Source: Actinomyces sp. (GTDB lineage Bacteria > Actinomycetota > Actinomycetes > Actinomycetales > Actinomycetaceae). From it: a stretch of DNA of 24,656 bases. Under the pieces are notes generated by a model, which was not told the origin of the DNA, made no database searches, and worked only from the letters and a program-made list of their open reading frames with translations. The stretch is taken from contig NZ_JAUMUL010000053.1 in the NCBI RefSeq assembly GCF_030530635.1, positions 1 to 24,656 on the forward strand, given 5' to 3'. Each line of letters opens with the position of its first letter. The first letter of the stretch is position 1. The position numbers and the translations under genes are program-made. Positions 7,136 through 13,967 of the stretch are shown in pieces.

Positions 7136-7876
7136 ATGGCGCACGTGCCCACACAGGCCGAGACTGACGCAATGATCGACGCGATGAGCGAAGAGGAGCT
7201 CGAGGCCTACCTGGCCGGCGACGCCGATCCGACCCGCCTGGAAGCTGCGCCCGCGGCCCCGCTGGGCCAGGCTGCTGATGACCGGTGGAAGTCCACAGGC
7301 GCCCCGAGTTCCTACGCGGCACTGCTCGTGATCGGCTCGCTCATCGGTATCGGTGCCTGCTGGGAGCTGATCCTCAGCCAGCTCAACCAGCTGCGCGAGC
7401 CGGACGACGGCCTGGTCTGTGATGTCAGCCCGCTGGTGTCCTGCGGGGACTCCCTGAACGTATGGCAGGGGAATCTGCTGGGCGCTCCCAACTCCTTCGT
7501 CGGGGCGATGGCCTTCGCAGTGCTGCTACTGATCGGGCTGCTGCTGGCTGCAGACATCCGGTTGCCCCGCTGGGTGTGGTGGGGGCTGGTAGCCGGGACC
7601 GTGTGCGGCATTGGCTTCGTCGCCTGGTTCCTGGCCGTATCGGTACTGACTTTTGGCAAGCTCTGTCCCTTCTGCACTCTCATCTGGGCGGTTACGATCC
7701 CGATCGCCACTAATACCTGGGCTCGAGCCGCGCAGGGCGGTCACCTCGGTCTGCCGCCGGGTGCTGTGCGCCGCCTGGTTGCCGTGCGCTGGTGGATCGC
7801 GGCGGCCATGTACGCGACCGTAGCCGTGGTTGTGCTGGTTGCATTCAGAGATGGTTGGGCGGCGATGCTGCGGTGA
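7136..7876 (+). CDS. Vitamin K epoxide reductase family protein
   Basis: A 246-residue integral membrane protein of the bacterial VKOR family, which uses quinone to reoxidise periplasmic or exoplasmic thiol oxidases and so drives disulfide formation (the DsbB role in actinobacteria). Seen here: a cytosolic acidic N-terminus (1-55), a helix at about 58-82, the loop cysteine pair Cys95 and Cys103, the conserved GAPNSFVG with Ser120, and the quinone-proximal CPFC (Cys177, Cys180) in the fourth helix. A further helix lies at about 219-237. In Actinomyces, VKOR is known to reoxidise the thiol oxidase MdbA during pilin folding. The partner oxidase is not in this window. AGGAG at 7122-7126 supports the ATG at 7136. 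Its stop overlaps the next start. Confidence 0.92.
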   Translation: MAHVPTQAETDAMIDAMSEEELEAYLAGDADPTRLEAAPAAPLGQAADDRWKSTGAPSSYAALLVIGSLIGIGACWELILSQLNQLREPDDGLVCDVSPLVSCGDSLNVWQGNLLGAPNSFVGAMAFAVLLLIGLLLAADIRLPRWVWWGLVAGTVCGIGFVAWFLAVSVLTFGKLCPFCTLIWAVTIPIATNTWARAAQGGHLGLPPGAVRRLVAVRWWIAAAMYATVAVVVLVAFRDGWAAMLR

Positions 7877-8634
7877 GGCCGGCGCACCGCGAGGAGCCGA
7901 CGGGGGACTTCACAACCGCCGCCTCCGCAGTCACCCAGGACTATCTCAAGGCCGTATGGGCGGCCAGCGAGTGGGGGGGTGAGGGAGCCTCCATCACCGG
8001 TCTTGCCCGACGCATGGGGGTGGCGGCTTCGACGGCGTCGGAGACCGTCGCCCGCCTGGTGGAAGCAGGGCTGCTGGAACATGCTCCCTATCGGGCGGTC
8101 ACTCTTTCGGCACGCGGGCGAAGGCTCGCCCGGGGGATGGTGCGTCGTCATCGGCTGCTGGAGACCTACCTGGTGGCGGCACTCGGGTTCGAGTGGGACG
8201 AGGTCCACGCCGAGGCCGAGGTGCTTGAACACGCTGTTTCCGACCGGCTTCTGGCGGCGTTGGATACCGCTCTGGGGCATCCGGTGCGGGATCCGCATGG
8301 GGATCCCATCCCGGCGGCGGACGGCAGCATCGTGATTCCGGACCTGTGCAGCATTGACGTCCTCGGGGTCGGTTGTTCCGGAGTAGTGGGGCGTATCCGG
8401 GACGACGCCGGAGTTCTCAAGCAACTGACCCGGGCGGGTATTGGGCTGGACACGACGGTGATCGTCACCGGCCGCAGCGGCGGGAGCGGTGAACCGCACG
8501 GGAACCCGGCACGAACCGTGGTGCGCGCAGTGCAAGCGGATGGCGGACCGGTTGATGGGGCGCCGGAAGTCGTTGTTCCGGAGGGCGGCCTGTGGGTACG
8601 CGCCCGACCGGATACCGTACCGGGACCGAAGTAA
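7873..8634 (+). CDS. DtxR/MntR-family metal-dependent transcriptional regulator
   Basis: The GTG at 7873 overlaps the VKOR stop by 4 bases (GTGA), indicating translational coupling, and gives 253 residues. The N-terminal winged helix (about 17-85) is followed by the dimerisation/metal domain RRHRLLETYL...VHAEAEVLEHAVSD and a C-terminal SH3/FeoA-like part. Aligning by eye to known family members, Asp23 replaces DtxR Met10 and Glu116 replaces DtxR Cys102, while His93, Glu97, His112, Glu119 and His120 are kept. Asp and Glu at those two positions are typical of manganese-sensing MntR, so Mn(II) is more likely than Fe(II) as effector. No metal transporter gene is adjacent, so the targets are unknown. 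Confidence 0.88.
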   Translation: MRPAHREEPTGDFTTAASAVTQDYLKAVWAASEWGGEGASITGLARRMGVAASTASETVARLVEAGLLEHAPYRAVTLSARGRRLARGMVRRHRLLETYLVAALGFEWDEVHAEAEVLEHAVSDRLLAALDTALGHPVRDPHGDPIPAADGSIVIPDLCSIDVLGVGCSGVVGRIRDDAGVLKQLTRAGIGLDTTVIVTGRSGGSGEPHGNPARTVVRAVQADGGPVDGAPEVVVPEGGLWVRARPDTVPGPK

Positions 8635-8651
8635 TCGCGTGCGGCTTCATC

Positions 8652-8657
8652 TACGCT
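8652..8657 (+). promoter_or_regulatory. Leaderless-type -10 element (start 8664)
   Basis: TACGCT ends 6 bases before the GTG at 8664, identical in sequence and spacing to the elements at 902-907 and 16431-16436. No -35 is evident. Confidence 0.55.
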
Positions 8658-8663
8658 GAGGTT

Positions 8664-9134
8664 GTGAGCGAAACAACCAGACCCGCGCAGTCAGTTTTCA
8701 CCAAGATCATCGACGGCGACCTGCCCGGACGCTTCGTCTGGGCCGATGAGACCTGCGTCGCCTTCGCCACTATCGCCCCGCACACCGACGGGCACGTGCT
8801 TGTCGTTCCCCGCGAGCCGGTCACTTCCTACGTCGACGCCTCCGATGAGCTCGTTGCCCACTTGGCGGTCGTTGCCAAGCGCATCGGCCGCACCCAGACG
8901 CGTTTGTTCGAAGTCGCCCGCGCCGCCGTGCTGGTGGTCGGTTACGAAATAGATCACCTGCACCTGCACGTGCTGCCGATTCGTTCCGAGGCGGATGTCG
9001 CCCCCACCGCCGCCCGCCACGATGTGCCCGGTGCCGAGCTCGACGCCGCCATGGAGCGTCTGCGCGCCGGCCTGCGTGAAGACGGTTGGGGCGGGAACGT
9101 GCCCGTAACACTCGAGTCTCCTGCACTGGCCTGA
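8664..9134 (+). CDS. HIT-family hydrolase
   Basis: A 156-residue histidine-triad protein, probably a cytosolic nucleotide hydrolase or adenylylated-substrate hydrolase of the HINT/HIT branch. The N-terminal part SVFTKIIDGDLPGRFVW (10-26) and HTDGHVLVVPREPV (40-53) are typical, and the triad is HLHLHVL with His98, His100 and the catalytic His102. Sequence continues to 156 residues, slightly longer than minimal HIT proteins. The frame opens upstream at 8592, overlapping the regulator gene, but the family-like sequence only begins near residue 10 from 8664, and a TANNNT element is correctly placed for a leaderless start there. The substrate cannot be told from sequence. Confidence 0.88.
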   Translation: MSETTRPAQSVFTKIIDGDLPGRFVWADETCVAFATIAPHTDGHVLVVPREPVTSYVDASDELVAHLAVVAKRIGRTQTRLFEVARAAVLVVGYEIDHLHLHVLPIRSEADVAPTAARHDVPGAELDAAMERLRAGLREDGWGGNVPVTLESPALA

Positions 9135-9278
9135 GCACAACCACGGAAGGTCACCGCTGGGCTGGCAGCATCGTGTGCCGCGCTCGGCCGGAGAGATCGA
9201 CGTGACCGGCGTCGCTCCTCCACCTGGCGGACCGGCGTCGGCCTGAGGTCGGACGGGGGATAGGCTGACCCGCAGCAA

Positions 9279-9323
9279 CGGGGCCGCGCACCGTTCGGCC
9301 TGCCCGACGACGCTGCGGCCCCG
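9279..9323 (+). promoter_or_regulatory. Hairpin in leuS leader
   Basis: CGGGGCCGC (9279-9287) and GCGGCCCCG (9315-9323) form a perfect 9-bp stem with a 27-base loop, ending 35 bases before the leuS start. It may be a leader attenuator or a terminator of upstream transcription. A TAGGCT at 9261-9266 just before it fits a -10, which would place the hairpin inside the leuS leader. A direct repeat GACCGGCGTCG also occurs at 9204-9214 and 9230-9240. No T-box consensus was recognised. Confidence 0.4.
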
Positions 9324-9358
9324 CCCCATTCACACGAGCTAAAGGGAGCACTCCCGCG

Positions 9359-12322
9359 ATGACGGAGAACAGCCGGGCCCAGCAGACCCCCGAGCAGAAC
9401 GCCACGCCGTACCGATACACGGCCGCACTGGCCGGACGCCTGGAGACCGCCTGGCAGGACCGGTGGGAACGCGAGGGCACCTTCCACGCCGACAACCCCG
9501 TCGGCGCGCTGGCCGGCCCCGACGCCGCCAAGGACAAGTTCTTCCTGCTGGACATGTTCCCCTACCCGTCCGGCAAGGGCCTGCACGTGGGCCACCCCCT
9601 GGGCTACATAGCCACCGACGTCATCGCCCGTTTCACCCGCATGACCGGCAAGAACGTCCTGTACACCATGGGGTACGACGCCTTCGGCCTGCCGGCGGAG
9701 CAATATGCGGTCGCTACCGGACAGCACCCGCGCATTTCCACGCAGGCCAATATCGCCAATATGCGACGCCAGCTGCGGCGGCTCGGCCTGTCCCATGATT
9801 CGCGCCGCTCGCTGGCCACCATTGATGTGGACTATGTGCGCTGGACCCAGTGGATCTTCCTGCAGGTGTTCAACTCCTGGTTCGATCCGGACGCGCCCCG
9901 CCGCGACGGTCGCGGCACCGGCGCCGCCCGCCCCGTGAGCGAACTGATCGACAAGCTCGCCTCCGGGCGTGTCCCCACTCCCGACGGCCGCCCCTGGGCG
10001 CAGCTGACCCCCGGGGAGCGGGCCGACGTCGTCGACTCCCACCGGCTCGCCTACGTCTCCTCCGCCCCGGTGAACTGGTGCCCCGGGCTCGGCACCGTGC
10101 TGGCCAACGAGGAGGTCACCAGTGAGGGCCGCTCCGAGCGCGGCAACTATCCCGTGTTCAAGCGGAACCTGCGCCAGTGGATGATGCGCATCACCGCCTA
10201 CGGGGAGCGACTGGCCGAAGATCTGGACACGGTGGACTGGCCCGAGAAGGTCAAGACCATGCAGCGCAACTGGATCGGCCGCTCCGAGGGCGCCGAGGTG
10301 ACCTTTGCCCTGCCCGGGGCCGACGCTGTCGGCGCCAGCCAGAACGAGTTGACGGTCTACACCACGCGCCCCGACACCCTGTTCGGCGCCACCTTCATGG
10401 TGGTCGCCCCCGAGCACCCGCTACTGGGGGGTCTGTCGGGCGCATCTCGGGAGCAGGATGCCGCCGCCCTGACCGTGCCGCGGGCCTGGCCGGATGGCAC
10501 GCGCGAGGCGTGGACGGGGGGCTACGCCAGCCCGGCGGAGGCTGTGGCCGCCTACCGGGCTCGTGCCGCCAAGGCCACCGAGGCCGAGCGCACCGATGAG
10601 GAGCGCGCCAAGACCGGCGTCTTCACGGGGCTGTTCGGTACCAATCCCGTCAACGGCCAGGCCGTGCCCGTCTTCGTTGCCGACTACGTGCTCATGGGTT
10701 ACGGCACCGGCGCGATTATGGCCGTCCCCTCCGGCGACCAGCGCGACTGGGATTTCGCCCGCGCCTACGACCTGGACGTCATCGCCACCATCGCCCCGCC
10801 GGAGGGTTTCTCCCTGGAGGAGGCCGCCTGGACCGGGGACGGGGAGATCATTAACTCCGCCAACGCCGAGATTAGCCTCAACGGCATGGGCAAGGACGAG
10901 GCCAAGGCCGCCATGACCGCCTGGTTGGAGTCCAAGGGCTACGGGCGCGGTGCCGTCACCTACCGCCTGCGTGACTGGCTGTTCTCCCGTCAGCGCTACT
11001 GGGGCGAGCCCTTCCCGATCGTCTGGGACGAGGACGGTCACCCGCACGCCCTGCCGGAGTCCATGCTCCCGGTGGAGCTGCCTGAGGTCAGCGACTACTC
11101 TCCGCGCACCTACGACCCCGACGACGCCGCCTCCTCACCGGAGGCGCCGCTGGGCAAGGCGAGCGAGTGGGTGGAGGTCGAGGTCGACCTCGGTGACGGG
11201 CTCAAGACCTACCGGCGCGAGACCAACACCATGCCCCAGTGGGCCGGCTCCTGCTGGTACGAGTTGCGCTACATAGATCCGACCGACGACGCGCAGCTGG
11301 TTGATCCCGCCAATGAGGCCTACTGGATGGGGCCACGCCCGCAGACCGGCAACGCCTCCGGCGGCACCGACCTGTATGTGGGCGGAGTCGAGCACGCCGT
11401 CCTGCACCTGCTGTACTCCCGGTTCTGGCACAAGGTGCTCTTCGACCTGGGGGTCGTGTCCTCCTCCGAGCCGTACCACAAGCTGTTCAACCAGGGTTAC
11501 GTGCAGGCCTACGCCTACACCGACTCTCGGGGCCAATACGTGCCCGCCGACGAGGTCGAGGAGACCCAGGACGAGGGCGGCAGGCCCGTCTTCACCTGGC
11601 AGGGTCAGCCCGTGAACCGCGAGTACGGCAAGATGGGCAAGTCCCTGAAGAACATCGTCACCCCCGACGACATGTATGATGCCTATGGCGCCGACACCTT
11701 CCGCGTCTACGAGATGAGCATGGGTCCGCTCGACCAGGACCGCCCCTGGGACACCCGCGCCGTCGCCGGCGCCCAGCGCTTCCTGCAGCGGCTGTGGCGC
11801 AACGTCGTCGACGAGACCACCGGTGAGGTGACCGTCTCCGACGCTCCGGCCGAAGAGGCCACCCGGCGCCTGGTCGCCCGCACTATCGTGGGCGTGCGCG
11901 AGGACTATGAGGGCATGCGCCTGAACACTGCGATCGCCAAGCTGATCGTGCTCAACAACCACCTCACCGGTTTGAAGGCCGTGCCGCGTGAGGCCGTGGA
12001 GGCGCTGGCACTCATGGCCGCGCCCGTCGCCCCGCACATCTGCGAGGAGATCTGGCAGCGCCTCGGGCACGAGCGCTCGCTCGCTCACGAGCCCTTCCCG
12101 GCGGTCACCGACGAGTCCCTCCTGGCGGCCGAGAAGGTCACCTGCGTGGTGCAGGTCAAGGGCAAGGTCCGTGACCGCCTGGAGGTCGACCCCGACATCG
12201 ACGCCGCCGACCTGGAGAAACTGGCCCTGGCCGCCCCCGGCGTGGTCCGCGCCCTGGACGGCCGCGGCGTGCGCAAGGTGATCGTGCGCGCCCCCAAGCT
12301 GGTGAGCGTCGTCCCCGAGTGA
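9359..12322 (+). CDS. leuS: Leucyl-tRNA synthetase
   Basis: A 987-residue class I aminoacyl-tRNA synthetase that charges tRNA-Leu. The HIGH signature is HVGH (residues 76-79) inside FPYPSGKGLHVGH, and the KMSKS loop reads KMGKS (758-762). The inserted CP1 editing domain shows TTRPDTLFGATFMV and GTGAIMAVPSGDQRDWDF, the two conserved segments around the editing pocket, including the Asp of the QRD triplet. The leucine-specific FGLPAEQYA and the C-terminal VQVKGKVR domain are present. Length fits actinobacterial LeuRS (about 950-990). The ATG at 9359 has AAAGGGA upstream, though at a long spacing of about 13 bases. It appears to be a single-gene unit, convergent with the DUF1648 gene. Confidence 0.97.
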   Translation: MTENSRAQQTPEQNATPYRYTAALAGRLETAWQDRWEREGTFHADNPVGALAGPDAAKDKFFLLDMFPYPSGKGLHVGHPLGYIATDVIARFTRMTGKNVLYTMGYDAFGLPAEQYAVATGQHPRISTQANIANMRRQLRRLGLSHDSRRSLATIDVDYVRWTQWIFLQVFNSWFDPDAPRRDGRGTGAARPVSELIDKLASGRVPTPDGRPWAQLTPGERADVVDSHRLAYVSSAPVNWCPGLGTVLANEEVTSEGRSERGNYPVFKRNLRQWMMRITAYGERLAEDLDTVDWPEKVKTMQRNWIGRSEGAEVTFALPGADAVGASQNELTVYTTRPDTLFGATFMVVAPEHPLLGGLSGASREQDAAALTVPRAWPDGTREAWTGGYASPAEAVAAYRARAAKATEAERTDEERAKTGVFTGLFGTNPVNGQAVPVFVADYVLMGYGTGAIMAVPSGDQRDWDFARAYDLDVIATIAPPEGFSLEEAAWTGDGEIINSANAEISLNGMGKDEAKAAMTAWLESKGYGRGAVTYRLRDWLFSRQRYWGEPFPIVWDEDGHPHALPESMLPVELPEVSDYSPRTYDPDDAASSPEAPLGKASEWVEVEVDLGDGLKTYRRETNTMPQWAGSCWYELRYIDPTDDAQLVDPANEAYWMGPRPQTGNASGGTDLYVGGVEHAVLHLLYSRFWHKVLFDLGVVSSSEPYHKLFNQGYVQAYAYTDSRGQYVPADEVEETQDEGGRPVFTWQGQPVNREYGKMGKSLKNIVTPDDMYDAYGADTFRVYEMSMGPLDQDRPWDTRAVAGAQRFLQRLWRNVVDETTGEVTVSDAPAEEATRRLVARTIVGVREDYEGMRLNTAIAKLIVLNNHLTGLKAVPREAVEALALMAAPVAPHICEEIWQRLGHERSLAHEPFPAVTDESLLAAEKVTCVVQVKGKVRDRLEVDPDIDAADLEKLALAAPGVVRALDGRGVRKVIVRAPKLVSVVPE

Positions 12323-12381
12323 GTATGGTGCCCCCCGCTGGGCGAGAGTGCGGCTGTCTCGGTGGTTGGTCGATTAGCTGG

Positions 12382-13482
12382 TTACAGCAGCATGCACACA
12401 CCGATGGTGACTATCAGGTCGATCAGTATGAAGACTGCGAGCGCCCGCCCGATCGGGTGCCCGTAGTTCAGATCAACGCCGACGCCGGCGCGTTTGGGCA
12501 CCAGCAGTGAGGGGTCTGCGCGGTTGACGTAGAACAAGCCGCCGAACCATAGTTCGTCATCGTCGGGGGAATCGGCGTCCACGGGTGTGAGCCGACGTGC
12601 GAACCGGTGGGAGAGTCGGATCAGGTCGGCGATCATCCACAGGATCAGCAGGCAGATGGCCATCACCGTGATAGCTATCCACCAGCGCGCGGCGGCCGGT
12701 GACTTCACCAGCGGTAATACCAGGATGCCGGCGAAGGAGACGCCCACGGCCAGTGCCAGCGGTCCCATCACCCGGTCGAGCAGGTGCGCCTGGGCGCGGG
12801 CGAGCCGGCGAGTTCGGCCCCGGTCGCCGTCGACGGGGATGCTCGCCAGCGATCTGCGGCGGACGATGCTGGTGCACAGCGCCACCACGGCGACCAGCAC
12901 GAGGCCGATGGCCGCAGGCAGTAGCACCTGCAGGGGGGTGCGCCGCGCCCAGCCGTCGACGGTGCCGTCGGCTCCCCAGTGGATTGGCAGCGGGTCGGGC
13001 AACGAGTCGTAGCGCAGCAGCACTAAGACCGCGGTGACCAACAGCAACAGCGCCGAGACGAAATACCAGGGCGCACTGTTGGTGGACTCCTCGGCGGAGC
13101 CTATCGGGGCCAGCTTCCGCACTCGCTTGCCCTCGTACCAGCCCTCCTGCCGTTTGGCCTCAATGATGGGCAGGCGTACGACCGTCCAGGATGCGAAACC
13201 CGCGCCCAACTGTGCCAACATAATGATTACGGGCAGGCCCGGGCGGCTGGCAGTGATGCCGCTTAAGTGCAGCAACGCAATCGCCGCCACCGCGACGGTG
13301 GCGCCGACCAGGCAGCAACCGTGCCAGGTACGAATGGCGCGTAGCACAACCGGGTCGCGGACGCGTTCGGCGGGTACCGACACGCCCAGCGGGAGCGTGT
13401 CCCTGGAGATGGCCGGAGTCGCCCAGAATGCCAGTCCCAGCACGACGGTCATCAATATCATGATGATGGTGTAGGCCAGCAT
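12382..13482 (-). CDS. DUF1648/DUF5808 polytopic membrane protein
   Basis: A 366-residue membrane protein with about eight hydrophobic segments. The central part contains the DUF1648 signature LPDPLPIHWGADGTVDGW following a helix, as in SdpI-like bacteriocin immunity proteins. The C-terminal DELWFGGLFYVNRADPSLLVPKR...LNYGHP matches the DUF5808 pattern and precedes a last helix. Its ATG at 13482 shares one base with the stop of the upstream GntR gene (TAATG), and an AAGGAG site lies within the end of that gene, so translation is coupled. Related regulator-membrane protein pairs in Gram-positive bacteria are linked to envelope stress or immunity; that role is not shown here. Conservation of DUF1648 is clear, function is unknown. 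Confidence 0.85.
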   Translation of the reverse strand: MLAYTIIMILMTVVLGLAFWATPAISRDTLPLGVSVPAERVRDPVVLRAIRTWHGCCLVGATVAVAAIALLHLSGITASRPGLPVIIMLAQLGAGFASWTVVRLPIIEAKRQEGWYEGKRVRKLAPIGSAEESTNSAPWYFVSALLLLVTAVLVLLRYDSLPDPLPIHWGADGTVDGWARRTPLQVLLPAAIGLVLVAVVALCTSIVRRRSLASIPVDGDRGRTRRLARAQAHLLDRVMGPLALAVGVSFAGILVLPLVKSPAAARWWIAITVMAICLLILWMIADLIRLSHRFARRLTPVDADSPDDDELWFGGLFYVNRADPSLLVPKRAGVGVDLNYGHPIGRALAVFILIDLIVTIGVCMLL

Positions 13483-13865
13483 TAACGTACGCTCCTTACG
13501 GGGGAGAGTGCGTCGAGCTGGTGGGCGGTCGCGTCGAGGATCTGCTTCTCGGCCAGGCCGTGTGCGCGGGCCTCGGCCAGTAGCGTGCGCAGTCGCGACT
13601 GCCACGCGGCGGCATCGGCCCAGGGAGTGCTCGGAGCGACTACGGTGCCGGACTTCGCATTGATGACAACCAAGCCCTCGGCACGCAGAAGATCGTAGGC
13701 CTTGGAGACGGTGGCCGGATTGATGGCGAAGGCTCCGGCGAGGGCGCGCACGGAGGGTAAACGCTGGCCGGGCGGCAGCTCGCCGCGCGCAATTCCTTCC
13801 ACGATCCGGTCGCGGATCTGCTGATAGATCGGGGTGGGGGACAGGGGGTCGACTTCCAGGTCCAT
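13482..13865 (-). CDS. GntR-family regulator, YtrA subfamily
   Basis: A 127-residue repressor-type protein. Residues 9-75 form a GntR winged helix: TPIYQQIRDRIVEGIARGELPPGQRLPSVRALA followed by the recognition helix region NPATVSKAYDLLRAEG. The remaining 50 residues are a short helical tail, typical of the YtrA subfamily, which lacks a large effector domain. The ATG at 13865 has GGGAG 8 bases upstream; a GTG at 13889 would add eight non-conserved residues. It is the first gene of a two-gene unit with the DUF1648 protein, and a perfect palindrome lies 33 bases upstream, so autoregulation is likely. Confidence 0.88.
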   Translation of the reverse strand: MDLEVDPLSPTPIYQQIRDRIVEGIARGELPPGQRLPSVRALAGAFAINPATVSKAYDLLRAEGLVVINAKSGTVVAPSTPWADAAAWQSRLRTLLAEARAHGLAEKQILDATAHQLDALSPVRSVR

Positions 13866-13897
13866 GCTGCGAACTCCCGGTGAGGGCACGACGAACT

Positions 13898-13926
13898 CAT
13901 CTGTACTGCTAACGCTAGTACAGATG
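13898..13926. promoter_or_regulatory. Perfect palindrome, probable GntR operator
   Basis: CATCTGTACT (13898-13907) and AGTACAGATG (13917-13926) are exact reverse complements separated by 9 bases. It lies just upstream of the YtrA-type regulator on the minus strand and just downstream of the HerA-like gene. Dimeric GntR repressors bind such sites, so autoregulation of the regulator-DUF1648 unit is the simplest reading. Confidence 0.7.
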
Positions 13927-13967
13927 GGGCAGGTGGGCCAGGCACGTCGACGCGATACGCGCTGAGG

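Noticed and set aside
9175..9246. A 23-codon frame upstream of leuS, considered as a leader peptide.
   Set aside because: It contains no Leu codons, so it would not support leucine attenuation.
9279..9323. Possible T-box riboswitch upstream of leuS.
   Set aside because: No T-box consensus of the TGGNACCGCG type and no plausible specifier loop were found; only a simple hairpin is supported.
8954..10417. A 487-codon open frame on the minus strand across the HIT gene end and leuS.
   Set aside because: Antisense to leuS, Gly/Val/Ala-rich with no family features; a shadow of codon bias.
10701..10770. LeuRS editing segment reads VPSGDQRD where E. coli has a His before the DQRD, possibly altered proofreading.
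   Set aside because: The catalytic Asp residues are kept and the change may be normal for actinobacteria; without an alignment this is not a finding.
11135..12088. A 317-codon minus-strand frame within leuS.
   Set aside because: Antisense to conserved LeuRS sequence, including the KMGKS region; no independent support.
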